Positions 7,684 to 14,460 of a DNA stretch of 35,491 nt are shown piece after piece. The stretch comes from Micromonospora globispora. Its GTDB lineage: Bacteria; Actinomycetota; Actinomycetes; Mycobacteriales; Micromonosporaceae. Position 1 is the first letter of the stretch; each line of letters starts with the position of its first letter. The stretch lies in assembly GCF_003857015.1 (NCBI RefSeq), contig NZ_QGGF01000221.1, forward strand, positions 1 to 35,491, in the 5' to 3' direction. The position numbers were made by a program, and so were the translations under genes. The notes beneath the pieces were generated by a model that saw only the letters and a program-made list of their open reading frames with translations, made no database searches and was not told the origin of the DNA.

Positions 7684-8433
7684 TCACCTGGCCGGCATCC
7701 GGAGCGCGCCGTCCATCCGGATCGTCTCGCCGTTGAGATAGGGGTTGTCGACGATGGCGAGTACCAACCCTGCGAACTCCTCGGGCCGGCCGAGCCGGTG
7801 GGGGAAGGGCACGTCCGCGGCCAGCCGGGCGCGAACCTCGTCGGTGAAACCGGCGAGCAAGGGGGTGTCAATCAGCCCCGGCGCGATGGCACACACCCGG
7901 ATGCCCCGGCTCGCCAGGTCCCGCGCCGCGGGCAGCGTCATCCCGGCGACGCCCGCCTTCGACGCGGCGTACCCGAGCTGGCCGATCTGCCCGTCGAAGG
8001 CTGCGATCGAGGCGGTGTTGACCACGACCCCCCGACCGCCGTCCCCGTCCGGCTCGTTGGCCGCCATCACCTCGGCTGCCGCGACCAGCACGTTGAACGT
8101 CCCGATCAGGTTGATCTCGACGATTTTGCGCATCAGGCCGGCGGAGTGCCCGCCGGACCGGCCCAGGACGCGCGCCGACGGAGCGATCCCGGCGCAGTTG
8201 ACCACCACCCGGACGTTGTCGGCGCGCAGACCGTCGAAGGCGGCGCGGACGCCGGCGTCATCGGTGACGTCGACGCCGACGTGCGCCAGCCCGGGCTGCC
8301 GGCCCGCGCTCGCCAGGGCGTCCGGGAGATCGAATACGACGACCCGCCAGCCGTTGTCCCGCAGCGCCCGGGCGGTGGCCGCGCCGATTCCCGACGCGCC
8401 ACCAGTGACCACCGCCGTTCGGGTGTCCGCCAT
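7684..8433 (-). CDS. SDR, 3-hydroxyacyl-CoA dehydrogenase type II-like
   Basis: A 249-residue short-chain dehydrogenase with TGGASGIG at residues 10-17, NCAG, and the YAASK active-site Tyr/Lys. The run GYAASKAGVAGMT, the following PAARDLASRGIRV and the APGLIDTPLL segment are characteristic of 17beta-HSD10/type II 3-hydroxyacyl-CoA dehydrogenases. These oxidise 3-hydroxyacyl-CoAs, including 2-methyl-3-hydroxybutyryl-CoA, with NAD. The ATG at 8433 has GGAGG about 8 nt upstream; a GTG at 8442 sits too close to that site. It lies between the LLM monooxygenase and flavin reductase genes in one leftward unit. A beta-oxidation role for a methyl-branched intermediate is a reasonable inference. Confidence 0.87.
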   Translation of the reverse strand: MADTRTAVVTGGASGIGAATARALRDNGWRVVVFDLPDALASAGRQPGLAHVGVDVTDDAGVRAAFDGLRADNVRVVVNCAGIAPSARVLGRSGGHSAGLMRKIVEINLIGTFNVLVAAAEVMAANEPDGDGGRGVVVNTASIAAFDGQIGQLGYAASKAGVAGMTLPAARDLASRGIRVCAIAPGLIDTPLLAGFTDEVRARLAADVPFPHRLGRPEEFAGLVLAIVDNPYLNGETIRMDGALRMPAR

Positions 8434-8463
8434 CGCTGTCACCTCCTCGTCCCCTGGACCGGA

Positions 8464-9579
8464 TCAGCCCGCGACCGGGGCCATCGGGACCGACGGGATG
8501 CAGATGTCCCGGTGGGTGTCGATCGCACGGAGCCGCGGCAGCACCGTGCGGGCGTAGAGCTTGGTCTGCTCCTCGGCGATCTCGCGGGACATGCCGCCGT
8601 ACGCGAGCACGTTGATCACGCCACCGGCGTTGAGCGCCCGCACCCGGTCGACGACCTGGTCGACGACACTGTCGGGGGTGCCCGAGATTTGGAGGTCGGC
8701 GAGGAACTTGTTGAACCGCGTCAGGCCGTGCTTCTCGATGTTGCGCGAGAGCCCGGCGTAGTACTCGTAGCCGTTGACGGTCTGCAGCCGGGGGTTGGTG
8801 AACTCGTAGTGGTCGACCGTGGACCGGGCATAGGCCATGGTGAACTCGTCGTGCATCTCCTGGGCCCGGCCGGCGTCCTCGTGCACGGTCGTGTAGTTGA
8901 CCAGCACGGGCTGCGGCGGCTCGTGTCCGTTGATCTCGACGAAGAGATCCCGGTACTGCTGGGCTTCGGCGACGACGGTCTGCCACGGCTTCTGGGCGAT
9001 CAGCATCAGGCCGTAGCCGAGCCTGGCCATGATCTTGGCTGACTCCGGCGAGACCGCCGAGGCGTAGGTACGGCCCCGGAAGGTGGCGTACGGGGCCGGC
9101 TTGATGGCCGCCCTCGGCTGCTGGTAGAGCTCGCCGTCGCTCTCGATGTACCCGCTCTCCAGGCTGTCGGAGATGGCCGTCGCGTACTCGACGAACCGCT
9201 GCCGGGACTCGCCCATCTCGAGACGGAAGTTGTCGAACTCGATGGACCCCAGCCCGCGGCCCAGGCCGAGCACCGCCCGGCCACCCGAGACATTGTCCAG
9301 CCACGACATCTCCTCGGCGACCCGCACCGGGTCGTGCCACGGGATGACCATGACCATGGTGCCGAGCTTCACCGTGCGGGTGCGGGCGGCCATGTAGGTG
9401 AGGAACTGCGCCGGATTCGGCATCATGTGGTAGTTCGTGAAGTGGTGCTCCGCGGTCCAGATCGACTGGAAACCGAGCGCCTCGGCGCTGTCCGCCAGGC
9501 TCAGCTGCTGGGTGACCAGCTCGTGATCGTTCAGGCTCTGGTCCAGCCCCTGGAAGAAGACTCCCATCCCGACGTGCAT
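8464..9579 (-). CDS. LLM-class flavin-dependent monooxygenase
   Basis: A 371-residue luciferase-like TIM-barrel protein. It uses reduced flavin (FMNH2 or F420H2) to oxygenate or oxidise its substrate. Features are an early SIWTAEHHF segment, LGTMVMVIPWHDPVRVAEEMSWLD, GRAVLGLGRG and the GTPDSVVDQV region near the C-terminus, all typical of the group. The ATG at 9579 is preferred because AGGTGG lies 5 nt upstream; a GTG at 9588 would overlap that site. It is the first gene of its operon, 24 bp from the best-conserved copy of the shared operator. A flavin reductase two genes downstream makes a two-component monooxygenase likely. Substrate is unknown; Baeyer-Villiger-type or ring hydroxylation are options. 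Confidence 0.88.
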   Translation of the reverse strand: MHVGMGVFFQGLDQSLNDHELVTQQLSLADSAEALGFQSIWTAEHHFTNYHMMPNPAQFLTYMAARTRTVKLGTMVMVIPWHDPVRVAEEMSWLDNVSGGRAVLGLGRGLGSIEFDNFRLEMGESRQRFVEYATAISDSLESGYIESDGELYQQPRAAIKPAPYATFRGRTYASAVSPESAKIMARLGYGLMLIAQKPWQTVVAEAQQYRDLFVEINGHEPPQPVLVNYTTVHEDAGRAQEMHDEFTMAYARSTVDHYEFTNPRLQTVNGYEYYAGLSRNIEKHGLTRFNKFLADLQISGTPDSVVDQVVDRVRALNAGGVINVLAYGGMSREIAEEQTKLYARTVLPRLRAIDTHRDICIPSVPMAPVAG

Positions 9580-9603
9580 CTGACCCACCTCTCAGTTTCT
9601 ATT

Positions 9604-9619
9604 TCTAATTCATATTAGA
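9604..9619. promoter_or_regulatory. Candidate TetR operator, site 2 (perfect copy)
   Basis: TCTAATTCATATTAGA is a perfect inverted repeat with 6-bp arms and a 4-bp spacer. It lies 24 bp upstream of the LLM monooxygenase start, in the gap after the hydrolase gene. It defines the consensus of the cluster-wide motif. Confidence 0.75.
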
Positions 9620-9667
9620 TAACTTATCGCGGCGAGAGCGCAACCCCTCACCGCGAAGAACTTCCGC

Positions 9668-10519
9668 TCAACCGCCCTGCGGCCCGGCGACGCGGACCAA
9701 GAACTCCACGACGCTGGTGGCGAACACGTCGTTGGAGTCGCCGGCCACCATGTGCGCGGCACCGGGGACGTTCACGTACTCCGCGTACGGCACCACCCGG
9801 CGGAAGTCGGCGACGTGCTCCTCAGACACCAGGTCACTGATGCCGCCGCGAACCAGCAGCGTCGGCACGTCCGCCCGGACCACGGCTCGCTCGAGTCGCT
9901 CGACGTCGGCGTCCTCGACGCCGATCCGACGCCCGTGGATGAACCGTGGGTCCCAGTGCCAGTAGAGTCGACCGTCGGCACCTGCGCGCAGGTTCTTCCG
10001 CAGGCCGCCGGGGTCCGCCGGCCTCGGCCGGTGCGGCAGGTAGCGGGAGACGGCGGCGGCGGCCTCGTGCACCGAGGTGAACCCCTCCCCGTTTGCGCTC
10101 ATGAAGGCGAGCACGTTCTGGCGCCCCTCAGTGCTGAGCTTGGGAGTCACGTCGACCAACACCAGGGCGGAACAGTCGATCCTCGGGTCCTCGCCGGCCG
10201 CGAGCATGCCGCACAGCCCGCCCAGCGAGGCGCCGATGAGACTCACCGGTCGACCGAGCTGCCGGCAGATCTCGCGCAGGTCGTCGGCGTACGCGTCGAC
10301 GCGGTAGTTGCCGGCGGGCGACCAGTCGCTGTCACCGTGGCCGCGCAGGTCCACCGACAGCGCCCGGAAGCCGGCGACCGCCAGAGCGCCGGCGGCCTTG
10401 CGCCAGGCGTGCCGGGTCTGACCACCGCCGTGCAGCAGCAGCACGGCAGGGCCGTCCTGGGGACCGTCGACATCCGCCGTCAGGGCGAGACCCTCGGACC
10501 CGCGGAGTTGGATGGGCAT
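9668..10519 (-). CDS. Alpha/beta hydrolase (serine nucleophile)
   Basis: A 283-residue alpha/beta-fold hydrolase. It has the oxyanion-hole HGGG at 30-33, VDLRGHGDSDW at about 56-66, the nucleophile elbow GASLGG with Ser98, and a late AAHMV segment carrying the probable catalytic His. It should hydrolyse an ester, lactone, thioester or C-C bond such as a vinylogous 1,3-diketone. A ribosome-binding site AAGGGGG precedes the ATG at 10519. The gene is divergent from the MFS transporter and shares an operator-bearing gap of 48 bp. The LLM operon starts just downstream from its own operator. A natural guess is that it opens a lactone made by the LLM monooxygenase, but no substrate motif supports this directly. 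Confidence 0.86.
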   Translation of the reverse strand: MPIQLRGSEGLALTADVDGPQDGPAVLLLHGGGQTRHAWRKAAGALAVAGFRALSVDLRGHGDSDWSPAGNYRVDAYADDLREICRQLGRPVSLIGASLGGLCGMLAAGEDPRIDCSALVLVDVTPKLSTEGRQNVLAFMSANGEGFTSVHEAAAAVSRYLPHRPRPADPGGLRKNLRAGADGRLYWHWDPRFIHGRRIGVEDADVERLERAVVRADVPTLLVRGGISDLVSEEHVADFRRVVPYAEYVNVPGAAHMVAGDSNDVFATSVVEFLVRVAGPQGG

Positions 10520-10536
10520 CGCGCCATCCCCCTTTC

Positions 10537-10552
10537 TTTAATCTATATTAGA
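10537..10552. promoter_or_regulatory. Candidate TetR operator, site 3
   Basis: TTTAATCTATATTAGA matches 11 of 12 arm positions of the shared motif. It sits in the 48-bp gap between the divergent hydrolase and MFS genes, 17 bp from the first start and 15 bp from the second, so one bound dimer could block both. Confidence 0.72.
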
Positions 10553-10567
10553 TGAAATCATACCCCC

Positions 10568-11962
10568 GTGAGGACGCCCGAACCGCCCGCCCGGTCCGAC
10601 CTGCGCGAGCCCAAGGTCCTGTTGGCCTGCTCGGCCCAGTTCCTGAGCGCCCTGAACATGGGGATCTCCCCGCTGCTGCTGCCACGACTGTCCGCGGAAC
10701 TCGGCTTCGGCCCGGTCGGACAGTCCTGGGTGGTGTCCGGCTACGCACTTGCCTTCGCCGGATTCGTGCTGCTCGGCGGCCGGCTCGCGGACGTGTTCGG
10801 CGGCGGCCGGGTGCTGGCCACCGGCTACGCCTTAGCGACCATGTCCGCGCTGGTCGCCGCCGCCGCGCCCACCGGCGGCGTGCTGATCGGCGCCAGGATC
10901 ACGCAGGGGGTGGGAGCGGCCCTGACCGTACCGGCGGCGCTGGCCATCATCGCCGCGGCACGCCAGGACCTCGCCGGCCGCTCCCGCGCACTCGCCTCGT
11001 ACGCAGGCTCCGGTGCCGTCGGCTTCGGACTGGGCCTCGCGGTCGGCGGCCTCGCCGCCGACACCATCGGCTGGCGCTGGCTGTTCGCCGCCCTGGCCGC
11101 CATCTCGGCGCTGCTGACCGGGCTCACCGTCGGCTGGGTGCAGCGTCGAGCACGCTCCGCCGGACGGGTCAGCGTCTGGGGCGGGGTACTCAGCTCGGCG
11201 GGCCTGCTGCTGCTGGCGTACACGGTCACCATCGGCGCGAAGCAGGGGTTCTACGGCGCGACGGTGCTCTGCGGGGTCGCCGGGACCGGCCTGATCGTGG
11301 CGTTCGTGCGCACCCAGGTCCGGTCCCAGTCACCGATCATGCCGATCGGGATCTGGTCCCGGCCGGGGTTCGCGCTGACCATCGTCTCGACGATGCTGCT
11401 CTACGGGGGCTGGGTCAGCGCCTACTACTTCGTCGCCCTGCTGCTCCAGGGCGTGCTGGGCCTGAGCGCGGCGGCCGCTGCCCTGGCGATGCTGCCGCTG
11501 GCGCTCGGCGCGGCCATCGGGTCGCGCACCGCGGGCTGGCTGCTGCCCCGCGTGGACCAGCCCCGGACGGTGGTCTTCGTCGGCTCGCTGACCTGCGCGC
11601 TGGCCGTCGCCGGGTTGGCGATCCCCGCGGTGGACCAGGTGGCGATCGTGGTCCCGGTGCTGCTCGTGGTGGTCACCGGGCAGTCGGCCGCATTCGTCGC
11701 GCAGAACGTGACGGCGCTCTCCGCCACGGACCTCGACGAGGCCGGGCTGTCCGGTGCGCTGTTCAACGCCGGGTGCCAGGTCGGCAGCGGTATGACTGTG
11801 GGCTCGCTGGCTGTGCTCTCGGACGCGGTCAGTGGTGGTAGCCGCCCGGTCGAGGCTGCGGCCGGCTACCGGGCGGCCCTGCTGGCCGCGGCACTGCTGG
11901 CCCTGGTCGCGGGCATGATCGTCTACCTGCCGCGGCGTTCGGGTCTGCCGAAAGCGGCCTGA
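10568..11962 (+). CDS. MFS transporter, DHA2-like (14 TM)
   Basis: A 464-residue integral membrane protein made of repeated hydrophobic helices, consistent with the 14-helix DHA2 branch of the major facilitator superfamily. The N-terminal unit has SAQFLSALNMGI in helix 1, followed by SWVVSGYALAFAGFVLLGGRLADVFG across helices 2-3; the GRLADVFG loop is the classic MFS motif A. Such proteins usually export drugs or metabolites by proton antiport, though uptake is possible. The GTG at 10568 gives the correct N-terminus. No ribosome-binding site is visible and the operator lies only 15 bp upstream, so a leaderless or very short-leader message is likely. It probably exports the substrate or a toxic intermediate. 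It ends 51 bp from the convergent SnoaL-like gene. Confidence 0.88.
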   Translation: MRTPEPPARSDLREPKVLLACSAQFLSALNMGISPLLLPRLSAELGFGPVGQSWVVSGYALAFAGFVLLGGRLADVFGGGRVLATGYALATMSALVAAAAPTGGVLIGARITQGVGAALTVPAALAIIAAARQDLAGRSRALASYAGSGAVGFGLGLAVGGLAADTIGWRWLFAALAAISALLTGLTVGWVQRRARSAGRVSVWGGVLSSAGLLLLAYTVTIGAKQGFYGATVLCGVAGTGLIVAFVRTQVRSQSPIMPIGIWSRPGFALTIVSTMLLYGGWVSAYYFVALLLQGVLGLSAAAAALAMLPLALGAAIGSRTAGWLLPRVDQPRTVVFVGSLTCALAVAGLAIPAVDQVAIVVPVLLVVVTGQSAAFVAQNVTALSATDLDEAGLSGALFNAGCQVGSGMTVGSLAVLSDAVSGGSRPVEAAAGYRAALLAAALLALVAGMIVYLPRRSGLPKAA

Positions 11963-12013
11963 ACGCCCGCGGTTCGGCGGGACACCGGAGGAGGGCCCGA
12001 ACGCCCGCCCTTT

Positions 12014-12460
12014 TCACCAGGGCAACGGCGTCCCGGTCCGGCGGATCACCCGCGACCGGATCCGCCACCCGACACCGGTCAGGACGAGGCGGTCGTCGTA
12101 CCGGCCGTCCATGATCGTCCGGTCGTCCAGTCGGACGAAGTACTTCGACTGCACGGGCACCAGGCCGTCGGCGCCTGCCTCGCCGACGAGCACCCCGAGG
12201 ACGAAGTGCGCCTGCGGGTGCCGCATCGAGGCGAGCTGGTCACGCACCGCGGCGAGGCCGTCGAAGACGCCGAGCCGCACCGCGCTCATGTCATACGTGG
12301 CGTCGTCGCTGAACACCCCGGCCAGATCGTCCCAGGCCTTCGCGTCGACCACGTAGGCGTACCGGTTGAGCACGTCCTGGATGCCGAGCCGATGCTCTAG
12401 GGCCAGCACACCCGGTGGCACCGATCCGATGTCGTCGCCCACCTCAGATCCCTTCTCCAT
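12014..12460 (-). CDS. SnoaL-like (NTF2-fold) protein
   Basis: A 148-residue small alpha+beta protein of the nuclear-transport-factor-2/SnoaL fold. The pattern is an N-terminal helix region (LEHRLGIQDVLNRYAYVVDAK), then LAGVFSDDATYDMS, and a C-terminal strand set ending in WRIRSRVIRR. Family members include polyketide cyclases, ketosteroid isomerase, dehydratases and non-catalytic proteins. In ring-hydroxylating systems related small subunits accompany Rieske proteins. It is the last gene of the long leftward ligase/SDR/kinase unit, 9 nt after the SDR stop. The ATG at 12460 has a poor ribosome-binding site; the GTG at 12442, preceded by AAGGGA, is a good alternative. Two similar proteins are encoded at 22223 and 29522. 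Function is not assigned. Confidence 0.8.
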   Translation of the reverse strand: MEKGSEVGDDIGSVPPGVLALEHRLGIQDVLNRYAYVVDAKAWDDLAGVFSDDATYDMSAVRLGVFDGLAAVRDQLASMRHPQAHFVLGVLVGEAGADGLVPVQSKYFVRLDDRTIMDGRYDDRLVLTGVGWRIRSRVIRRTGTPLPW

Positions 12461-12469
12461 GTCGTCCGG

Positions 12470-13237
12470 TCACCCGGTCCGGGCGAACCCGTAGATCCCG
12501 CCACCGTCCACCAGCAGGGACTGTCCGGTGATCCAGCTTGAGTCGTCCGAGACCAGGAAGTGCGCCACCGAGGCCATGTCCGCCACCGTGCCGAGCCGCT
12601 TCAGCGGATACCCGGCCGCGATCGCCTCCTCGGCCCCCTCTCGCTGGAAGAGGCCCTTGTTGAAGTCGGTTCGCGTCAGCCCCGGCGCGAGCGCGTTGAC
12701 CCGGGCGGCCGGACCGAGTTCAGCGGCGAGTTGTCGGGTGAGGTGCATCAGCGCCGCCTTGCTGACGTCGTACGCGCCGTGGTCCGGGCTGGTCCAGTAG
12801 CCGCCCACGGAACTCACGTTCAGCACCACCGACTGCGCCGCGGAGTGCCGCATGGACTGGCGCCAGGCGAGCTGGGTCCAGACCAGCGGCGCGGTGAGGT
12901 TCACCTGCATGATCTTCTGCCAGCGCGGCAGGTCGATGTCGACCGTGTGCCCGAGGTACGGGTTCGTGGCCGCGTTGTTGACCAGGATGTCGACCGCGCC
13001 GTGCTCCCCGACCACCCGTGTCACCGCGCGCTCCGCGTCTTCCGGCTCACCCACGTTGGCGGCGACCCAGCCACAGCCGTGTCCGATCTCCGCCGCCGCG
13101 GTGGCACAGACGTCGGCCTTTCGCGACGCGATGACGACCTGCGCGCCCGCCTGGGCCAGGCGCGCCGCGATGGCCTTCCCGATGCCACGGGATCCGCCGG
13201 TGACGAGGGCCACGCGTCCCCCTAGATCGCGGCTCAC
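12470..13237 (-). CDS. SDR-family oxidoreductase
   Basis: A 255-residue classical short-chain dehydrogenase with VTGGSRGIG near residues 10-18, NNAA in the middle, a VSSVGG serine region, the YDVSK active-site pair and a terminal GQSLLVDGG segment. The GTG at 13237 overlaps the stop of the upstream kinase gene (GTGA, 13234-13237). A much longer open frame continues upstream but runs antiparallel through the kinase gene and is not real. It is expected to interconvert an alcohol and ketone with NAD(P). Sitting directly after the kinase and two acyl-CoA ligases, it probably acts on a CoA ester or its parent hydroxy acid. Exact substrate is unknown. Confidence 0.87.
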   Translation of the reverse strand: MSRDLGGRVALVTGGSRGIGKAIAARLAQAGAQVVIASRKADVCATAAAEIGHGCGWVAANVGEPEDAERAVTRVVGEHGAVDILVNNAATNPYLGHTVDIDLPRWQKIMQVNLTAPLVWTQLAWRQSMRHSAAQSVVLNVSSVGGYWTSPDHGAYDVSKAALMHLTRQLAAELGPAARVNALAPGLTRTDFNKGLFQREGAEEAIAAGYPLKRLGTVADMASVAHFLVSDDSSWITGQSLLVDGGGIYGFARTG

Positions 13238-14460
13238 GAGGCCGACGCCGGCGTGCTCGGCGAGTCGAAGGCGTCGAACGCACCGAGGTCGTCGATGGCG
13301 GTGGTGATCCGCCGCAGCAGCTCGTAGGTCATCTCGTCGCGCTGCGAGTTCGGTTGCAGGCGCGGGTGACACAGCGTCTGGGTCCACATGTGCAGGGCGT
13401 GGAACAACTGCTGGCGGTACCACGTGAATGCCTGCTCGACCGGGATGACGACTCCGCCGCGCGCCTCGAACACCTCGACATAGCGGGTGACCAGCTCGCG
13501 TTCCCAGCGGCGGCGGTCCGCCACGGTCAGGGCCGTCGACACCGCGTAGGCCAGGTCCCGGGACCAGTGGCCGCGGGTGAGCACCTGCCAGTCGAGCAGG
13601 CCCATCCGGCCGGCGCTGGTCACGTACCAGTTGCCGATGTGCACATCCGAGTGGATCACCGTGCTCGGCTGACTCCGGTGCAGCTCGAGCCCCTTCATCG
13701 TGGCGGGCCAGACCTCCTGCCGGCGGGCGTAGAAACCCGGCGGCACGACGCGCTGGGCCTTCGCGATGGCCTTGCGGCTGAACTCGTCGGTGTAGACCCG
13801 CTCGACACCCTTCTCGATCCAGGTCGGGAAATCGATCAGCCAGGACAGCTCCGAGGAGAGCCGGGGGTCGTCGTAGAGGGCCGCATGCAGCTCGGCGAGC
13901 AAATCGACCATGCCCTCGGCCATCGCCCTGTCGACGTACGTACGCTCGTCGAGGAACCGGGCGCCCTTGGTGTGGACGACGTCCTCCAGTACGTGCAGGG
14001 CCGCCAGCGAGGTCTTGTCGGACGACGAGTAGTAGCACAGCGGCGTCTCGATCGTCAGCGACGGCCGGATCAACTTGTAGAACAGCATCTCGTAGCGCGC
14101 ATGGCCCATGAAGCCGACCAGCATGCGGGTGACCAGCGACGGCAAAGACTTGGTGAAGACGCTGGTCGGCAATCCGGCGCGGACGCCCTCGGCGTTGTAC
14201 ATCACGAGGATGCGCCGACGCTCGTGCGTGCCACGGCTGCCGTCGGCGAGCCCGAAGTCGACCACCTCGGCCCCGGGATGGCCCTGGCACAGCACCGCCG
14301 TCAGCCACTGGGTCGTGATACCCCCGACCGACCGGGGCAGCTCCTCGACCTTACGGGCCTTGGGTCGCTTGATCGTCTCGGCGGCCAGGTGGCCGGCGAC
14401 CCGCAGCCCGGCGCGCAGCATGTCCACGTTGTTGCTGGATCGGGAGGCCATCGGGTTCAT
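13234..14460 (-). CDS. APH-fold phosphotransferase (small-molecule kinase)
   Basis: A 408-residue protein of the aminoglycoside/choline kinase-like phosphotransferase family. The catalytic loop HSDVHIGNW spans 270-278, with Asp272 as likely base and Asn277 as metal ligand. The following GLLDW places Asp290 as the second metal ligand (DFG-equivalent). An N-terminal lobe Lys in FTKSL (about 104) could bind ATP. It starts in the stop of the upstream acyl-CoA ligase (ATGA) and its own stop overlaps the SDR start, so it is tightly embedded in a CoA-ester pathway. Antibiotic resistance is therefore unlikely. APH-fold LvaA and the kinase domains of ACAD10/11 phosphorylate 4-hydroxyacyl-CoAs, and a similar role here is an attractive inference. 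Confidence 0.8.
   Translation of the reverse strand: MNPMASRSSNNVDMLRAGLRVAGHLAAETIKRPKARKVEELPRSVGGITTQWLTAVLCQGHPGAEVVDFGLADGSRGTHERRRILVMYNAEGVRAGLPTSVFTKSLPSLVTRMLVGFMGHARYEMLFYKLIRPSLTIETPLCYYSSSDKTSLAALHVLEDVVHTKGARFLDERTYVDRAMAEGMVDLLAELHAALYDDPRLSSELSWLIDFPTWIEKGVERVYTDEFSRKAIAKAQRVVPPGFYARRQEVWPATMKGLELHRSQPSTVIHSDVHIGNWYVTSAGRMGLLDWQVLTRGHWSRDLAYAVSTALTVADRRRWERELVTRYVEVFEARGGVVIPVEQAFTWYRQQLFHALHMWTQTLCHPRLQPNSQRDEMTYELLRRITTAIDDLGAFDAFDSPSTPASAS

Noticed and set aside
7597..9042. 481-codon plus-strand frame opposite the SDR and LLM genes
   Set aside because: Antisense shadow with no recognisable domain; the minus strand holds two well-supported enzymes with ribosome-binding sites.
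10552..11841. Long ATG-initiated frame (429 codons) overlapping the MFS gene
   Set aside because: Arg/Gly/Pro-rich translation without domains; the overlapping frame from 10568 encodes a clear multi-helix MFS protein.
11963..12013. Terminator between the convergent MFS and SnoaL-like genes
   Set aside because: Only a 5-bp stem (CCCGC/GCGGG) could be formed; a short direct repeat GAACGCCCGC is present but not a convincing hairpin.
12470..14308. A very long leftward open frame (612 codons) including the SDR
   Set aside because: Its first ~357 codons run in a shadow frame of the kinase gene; the real SDR begins at the GTG at 13237 that overlaps the kinase stop.
13234..14460. Aminoglycoside-resistance gene
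   Set aside because: The APH fold is shared by many kinases; tight coupling to CoA-ligase and SDR genes argues for a metabolic kinase.
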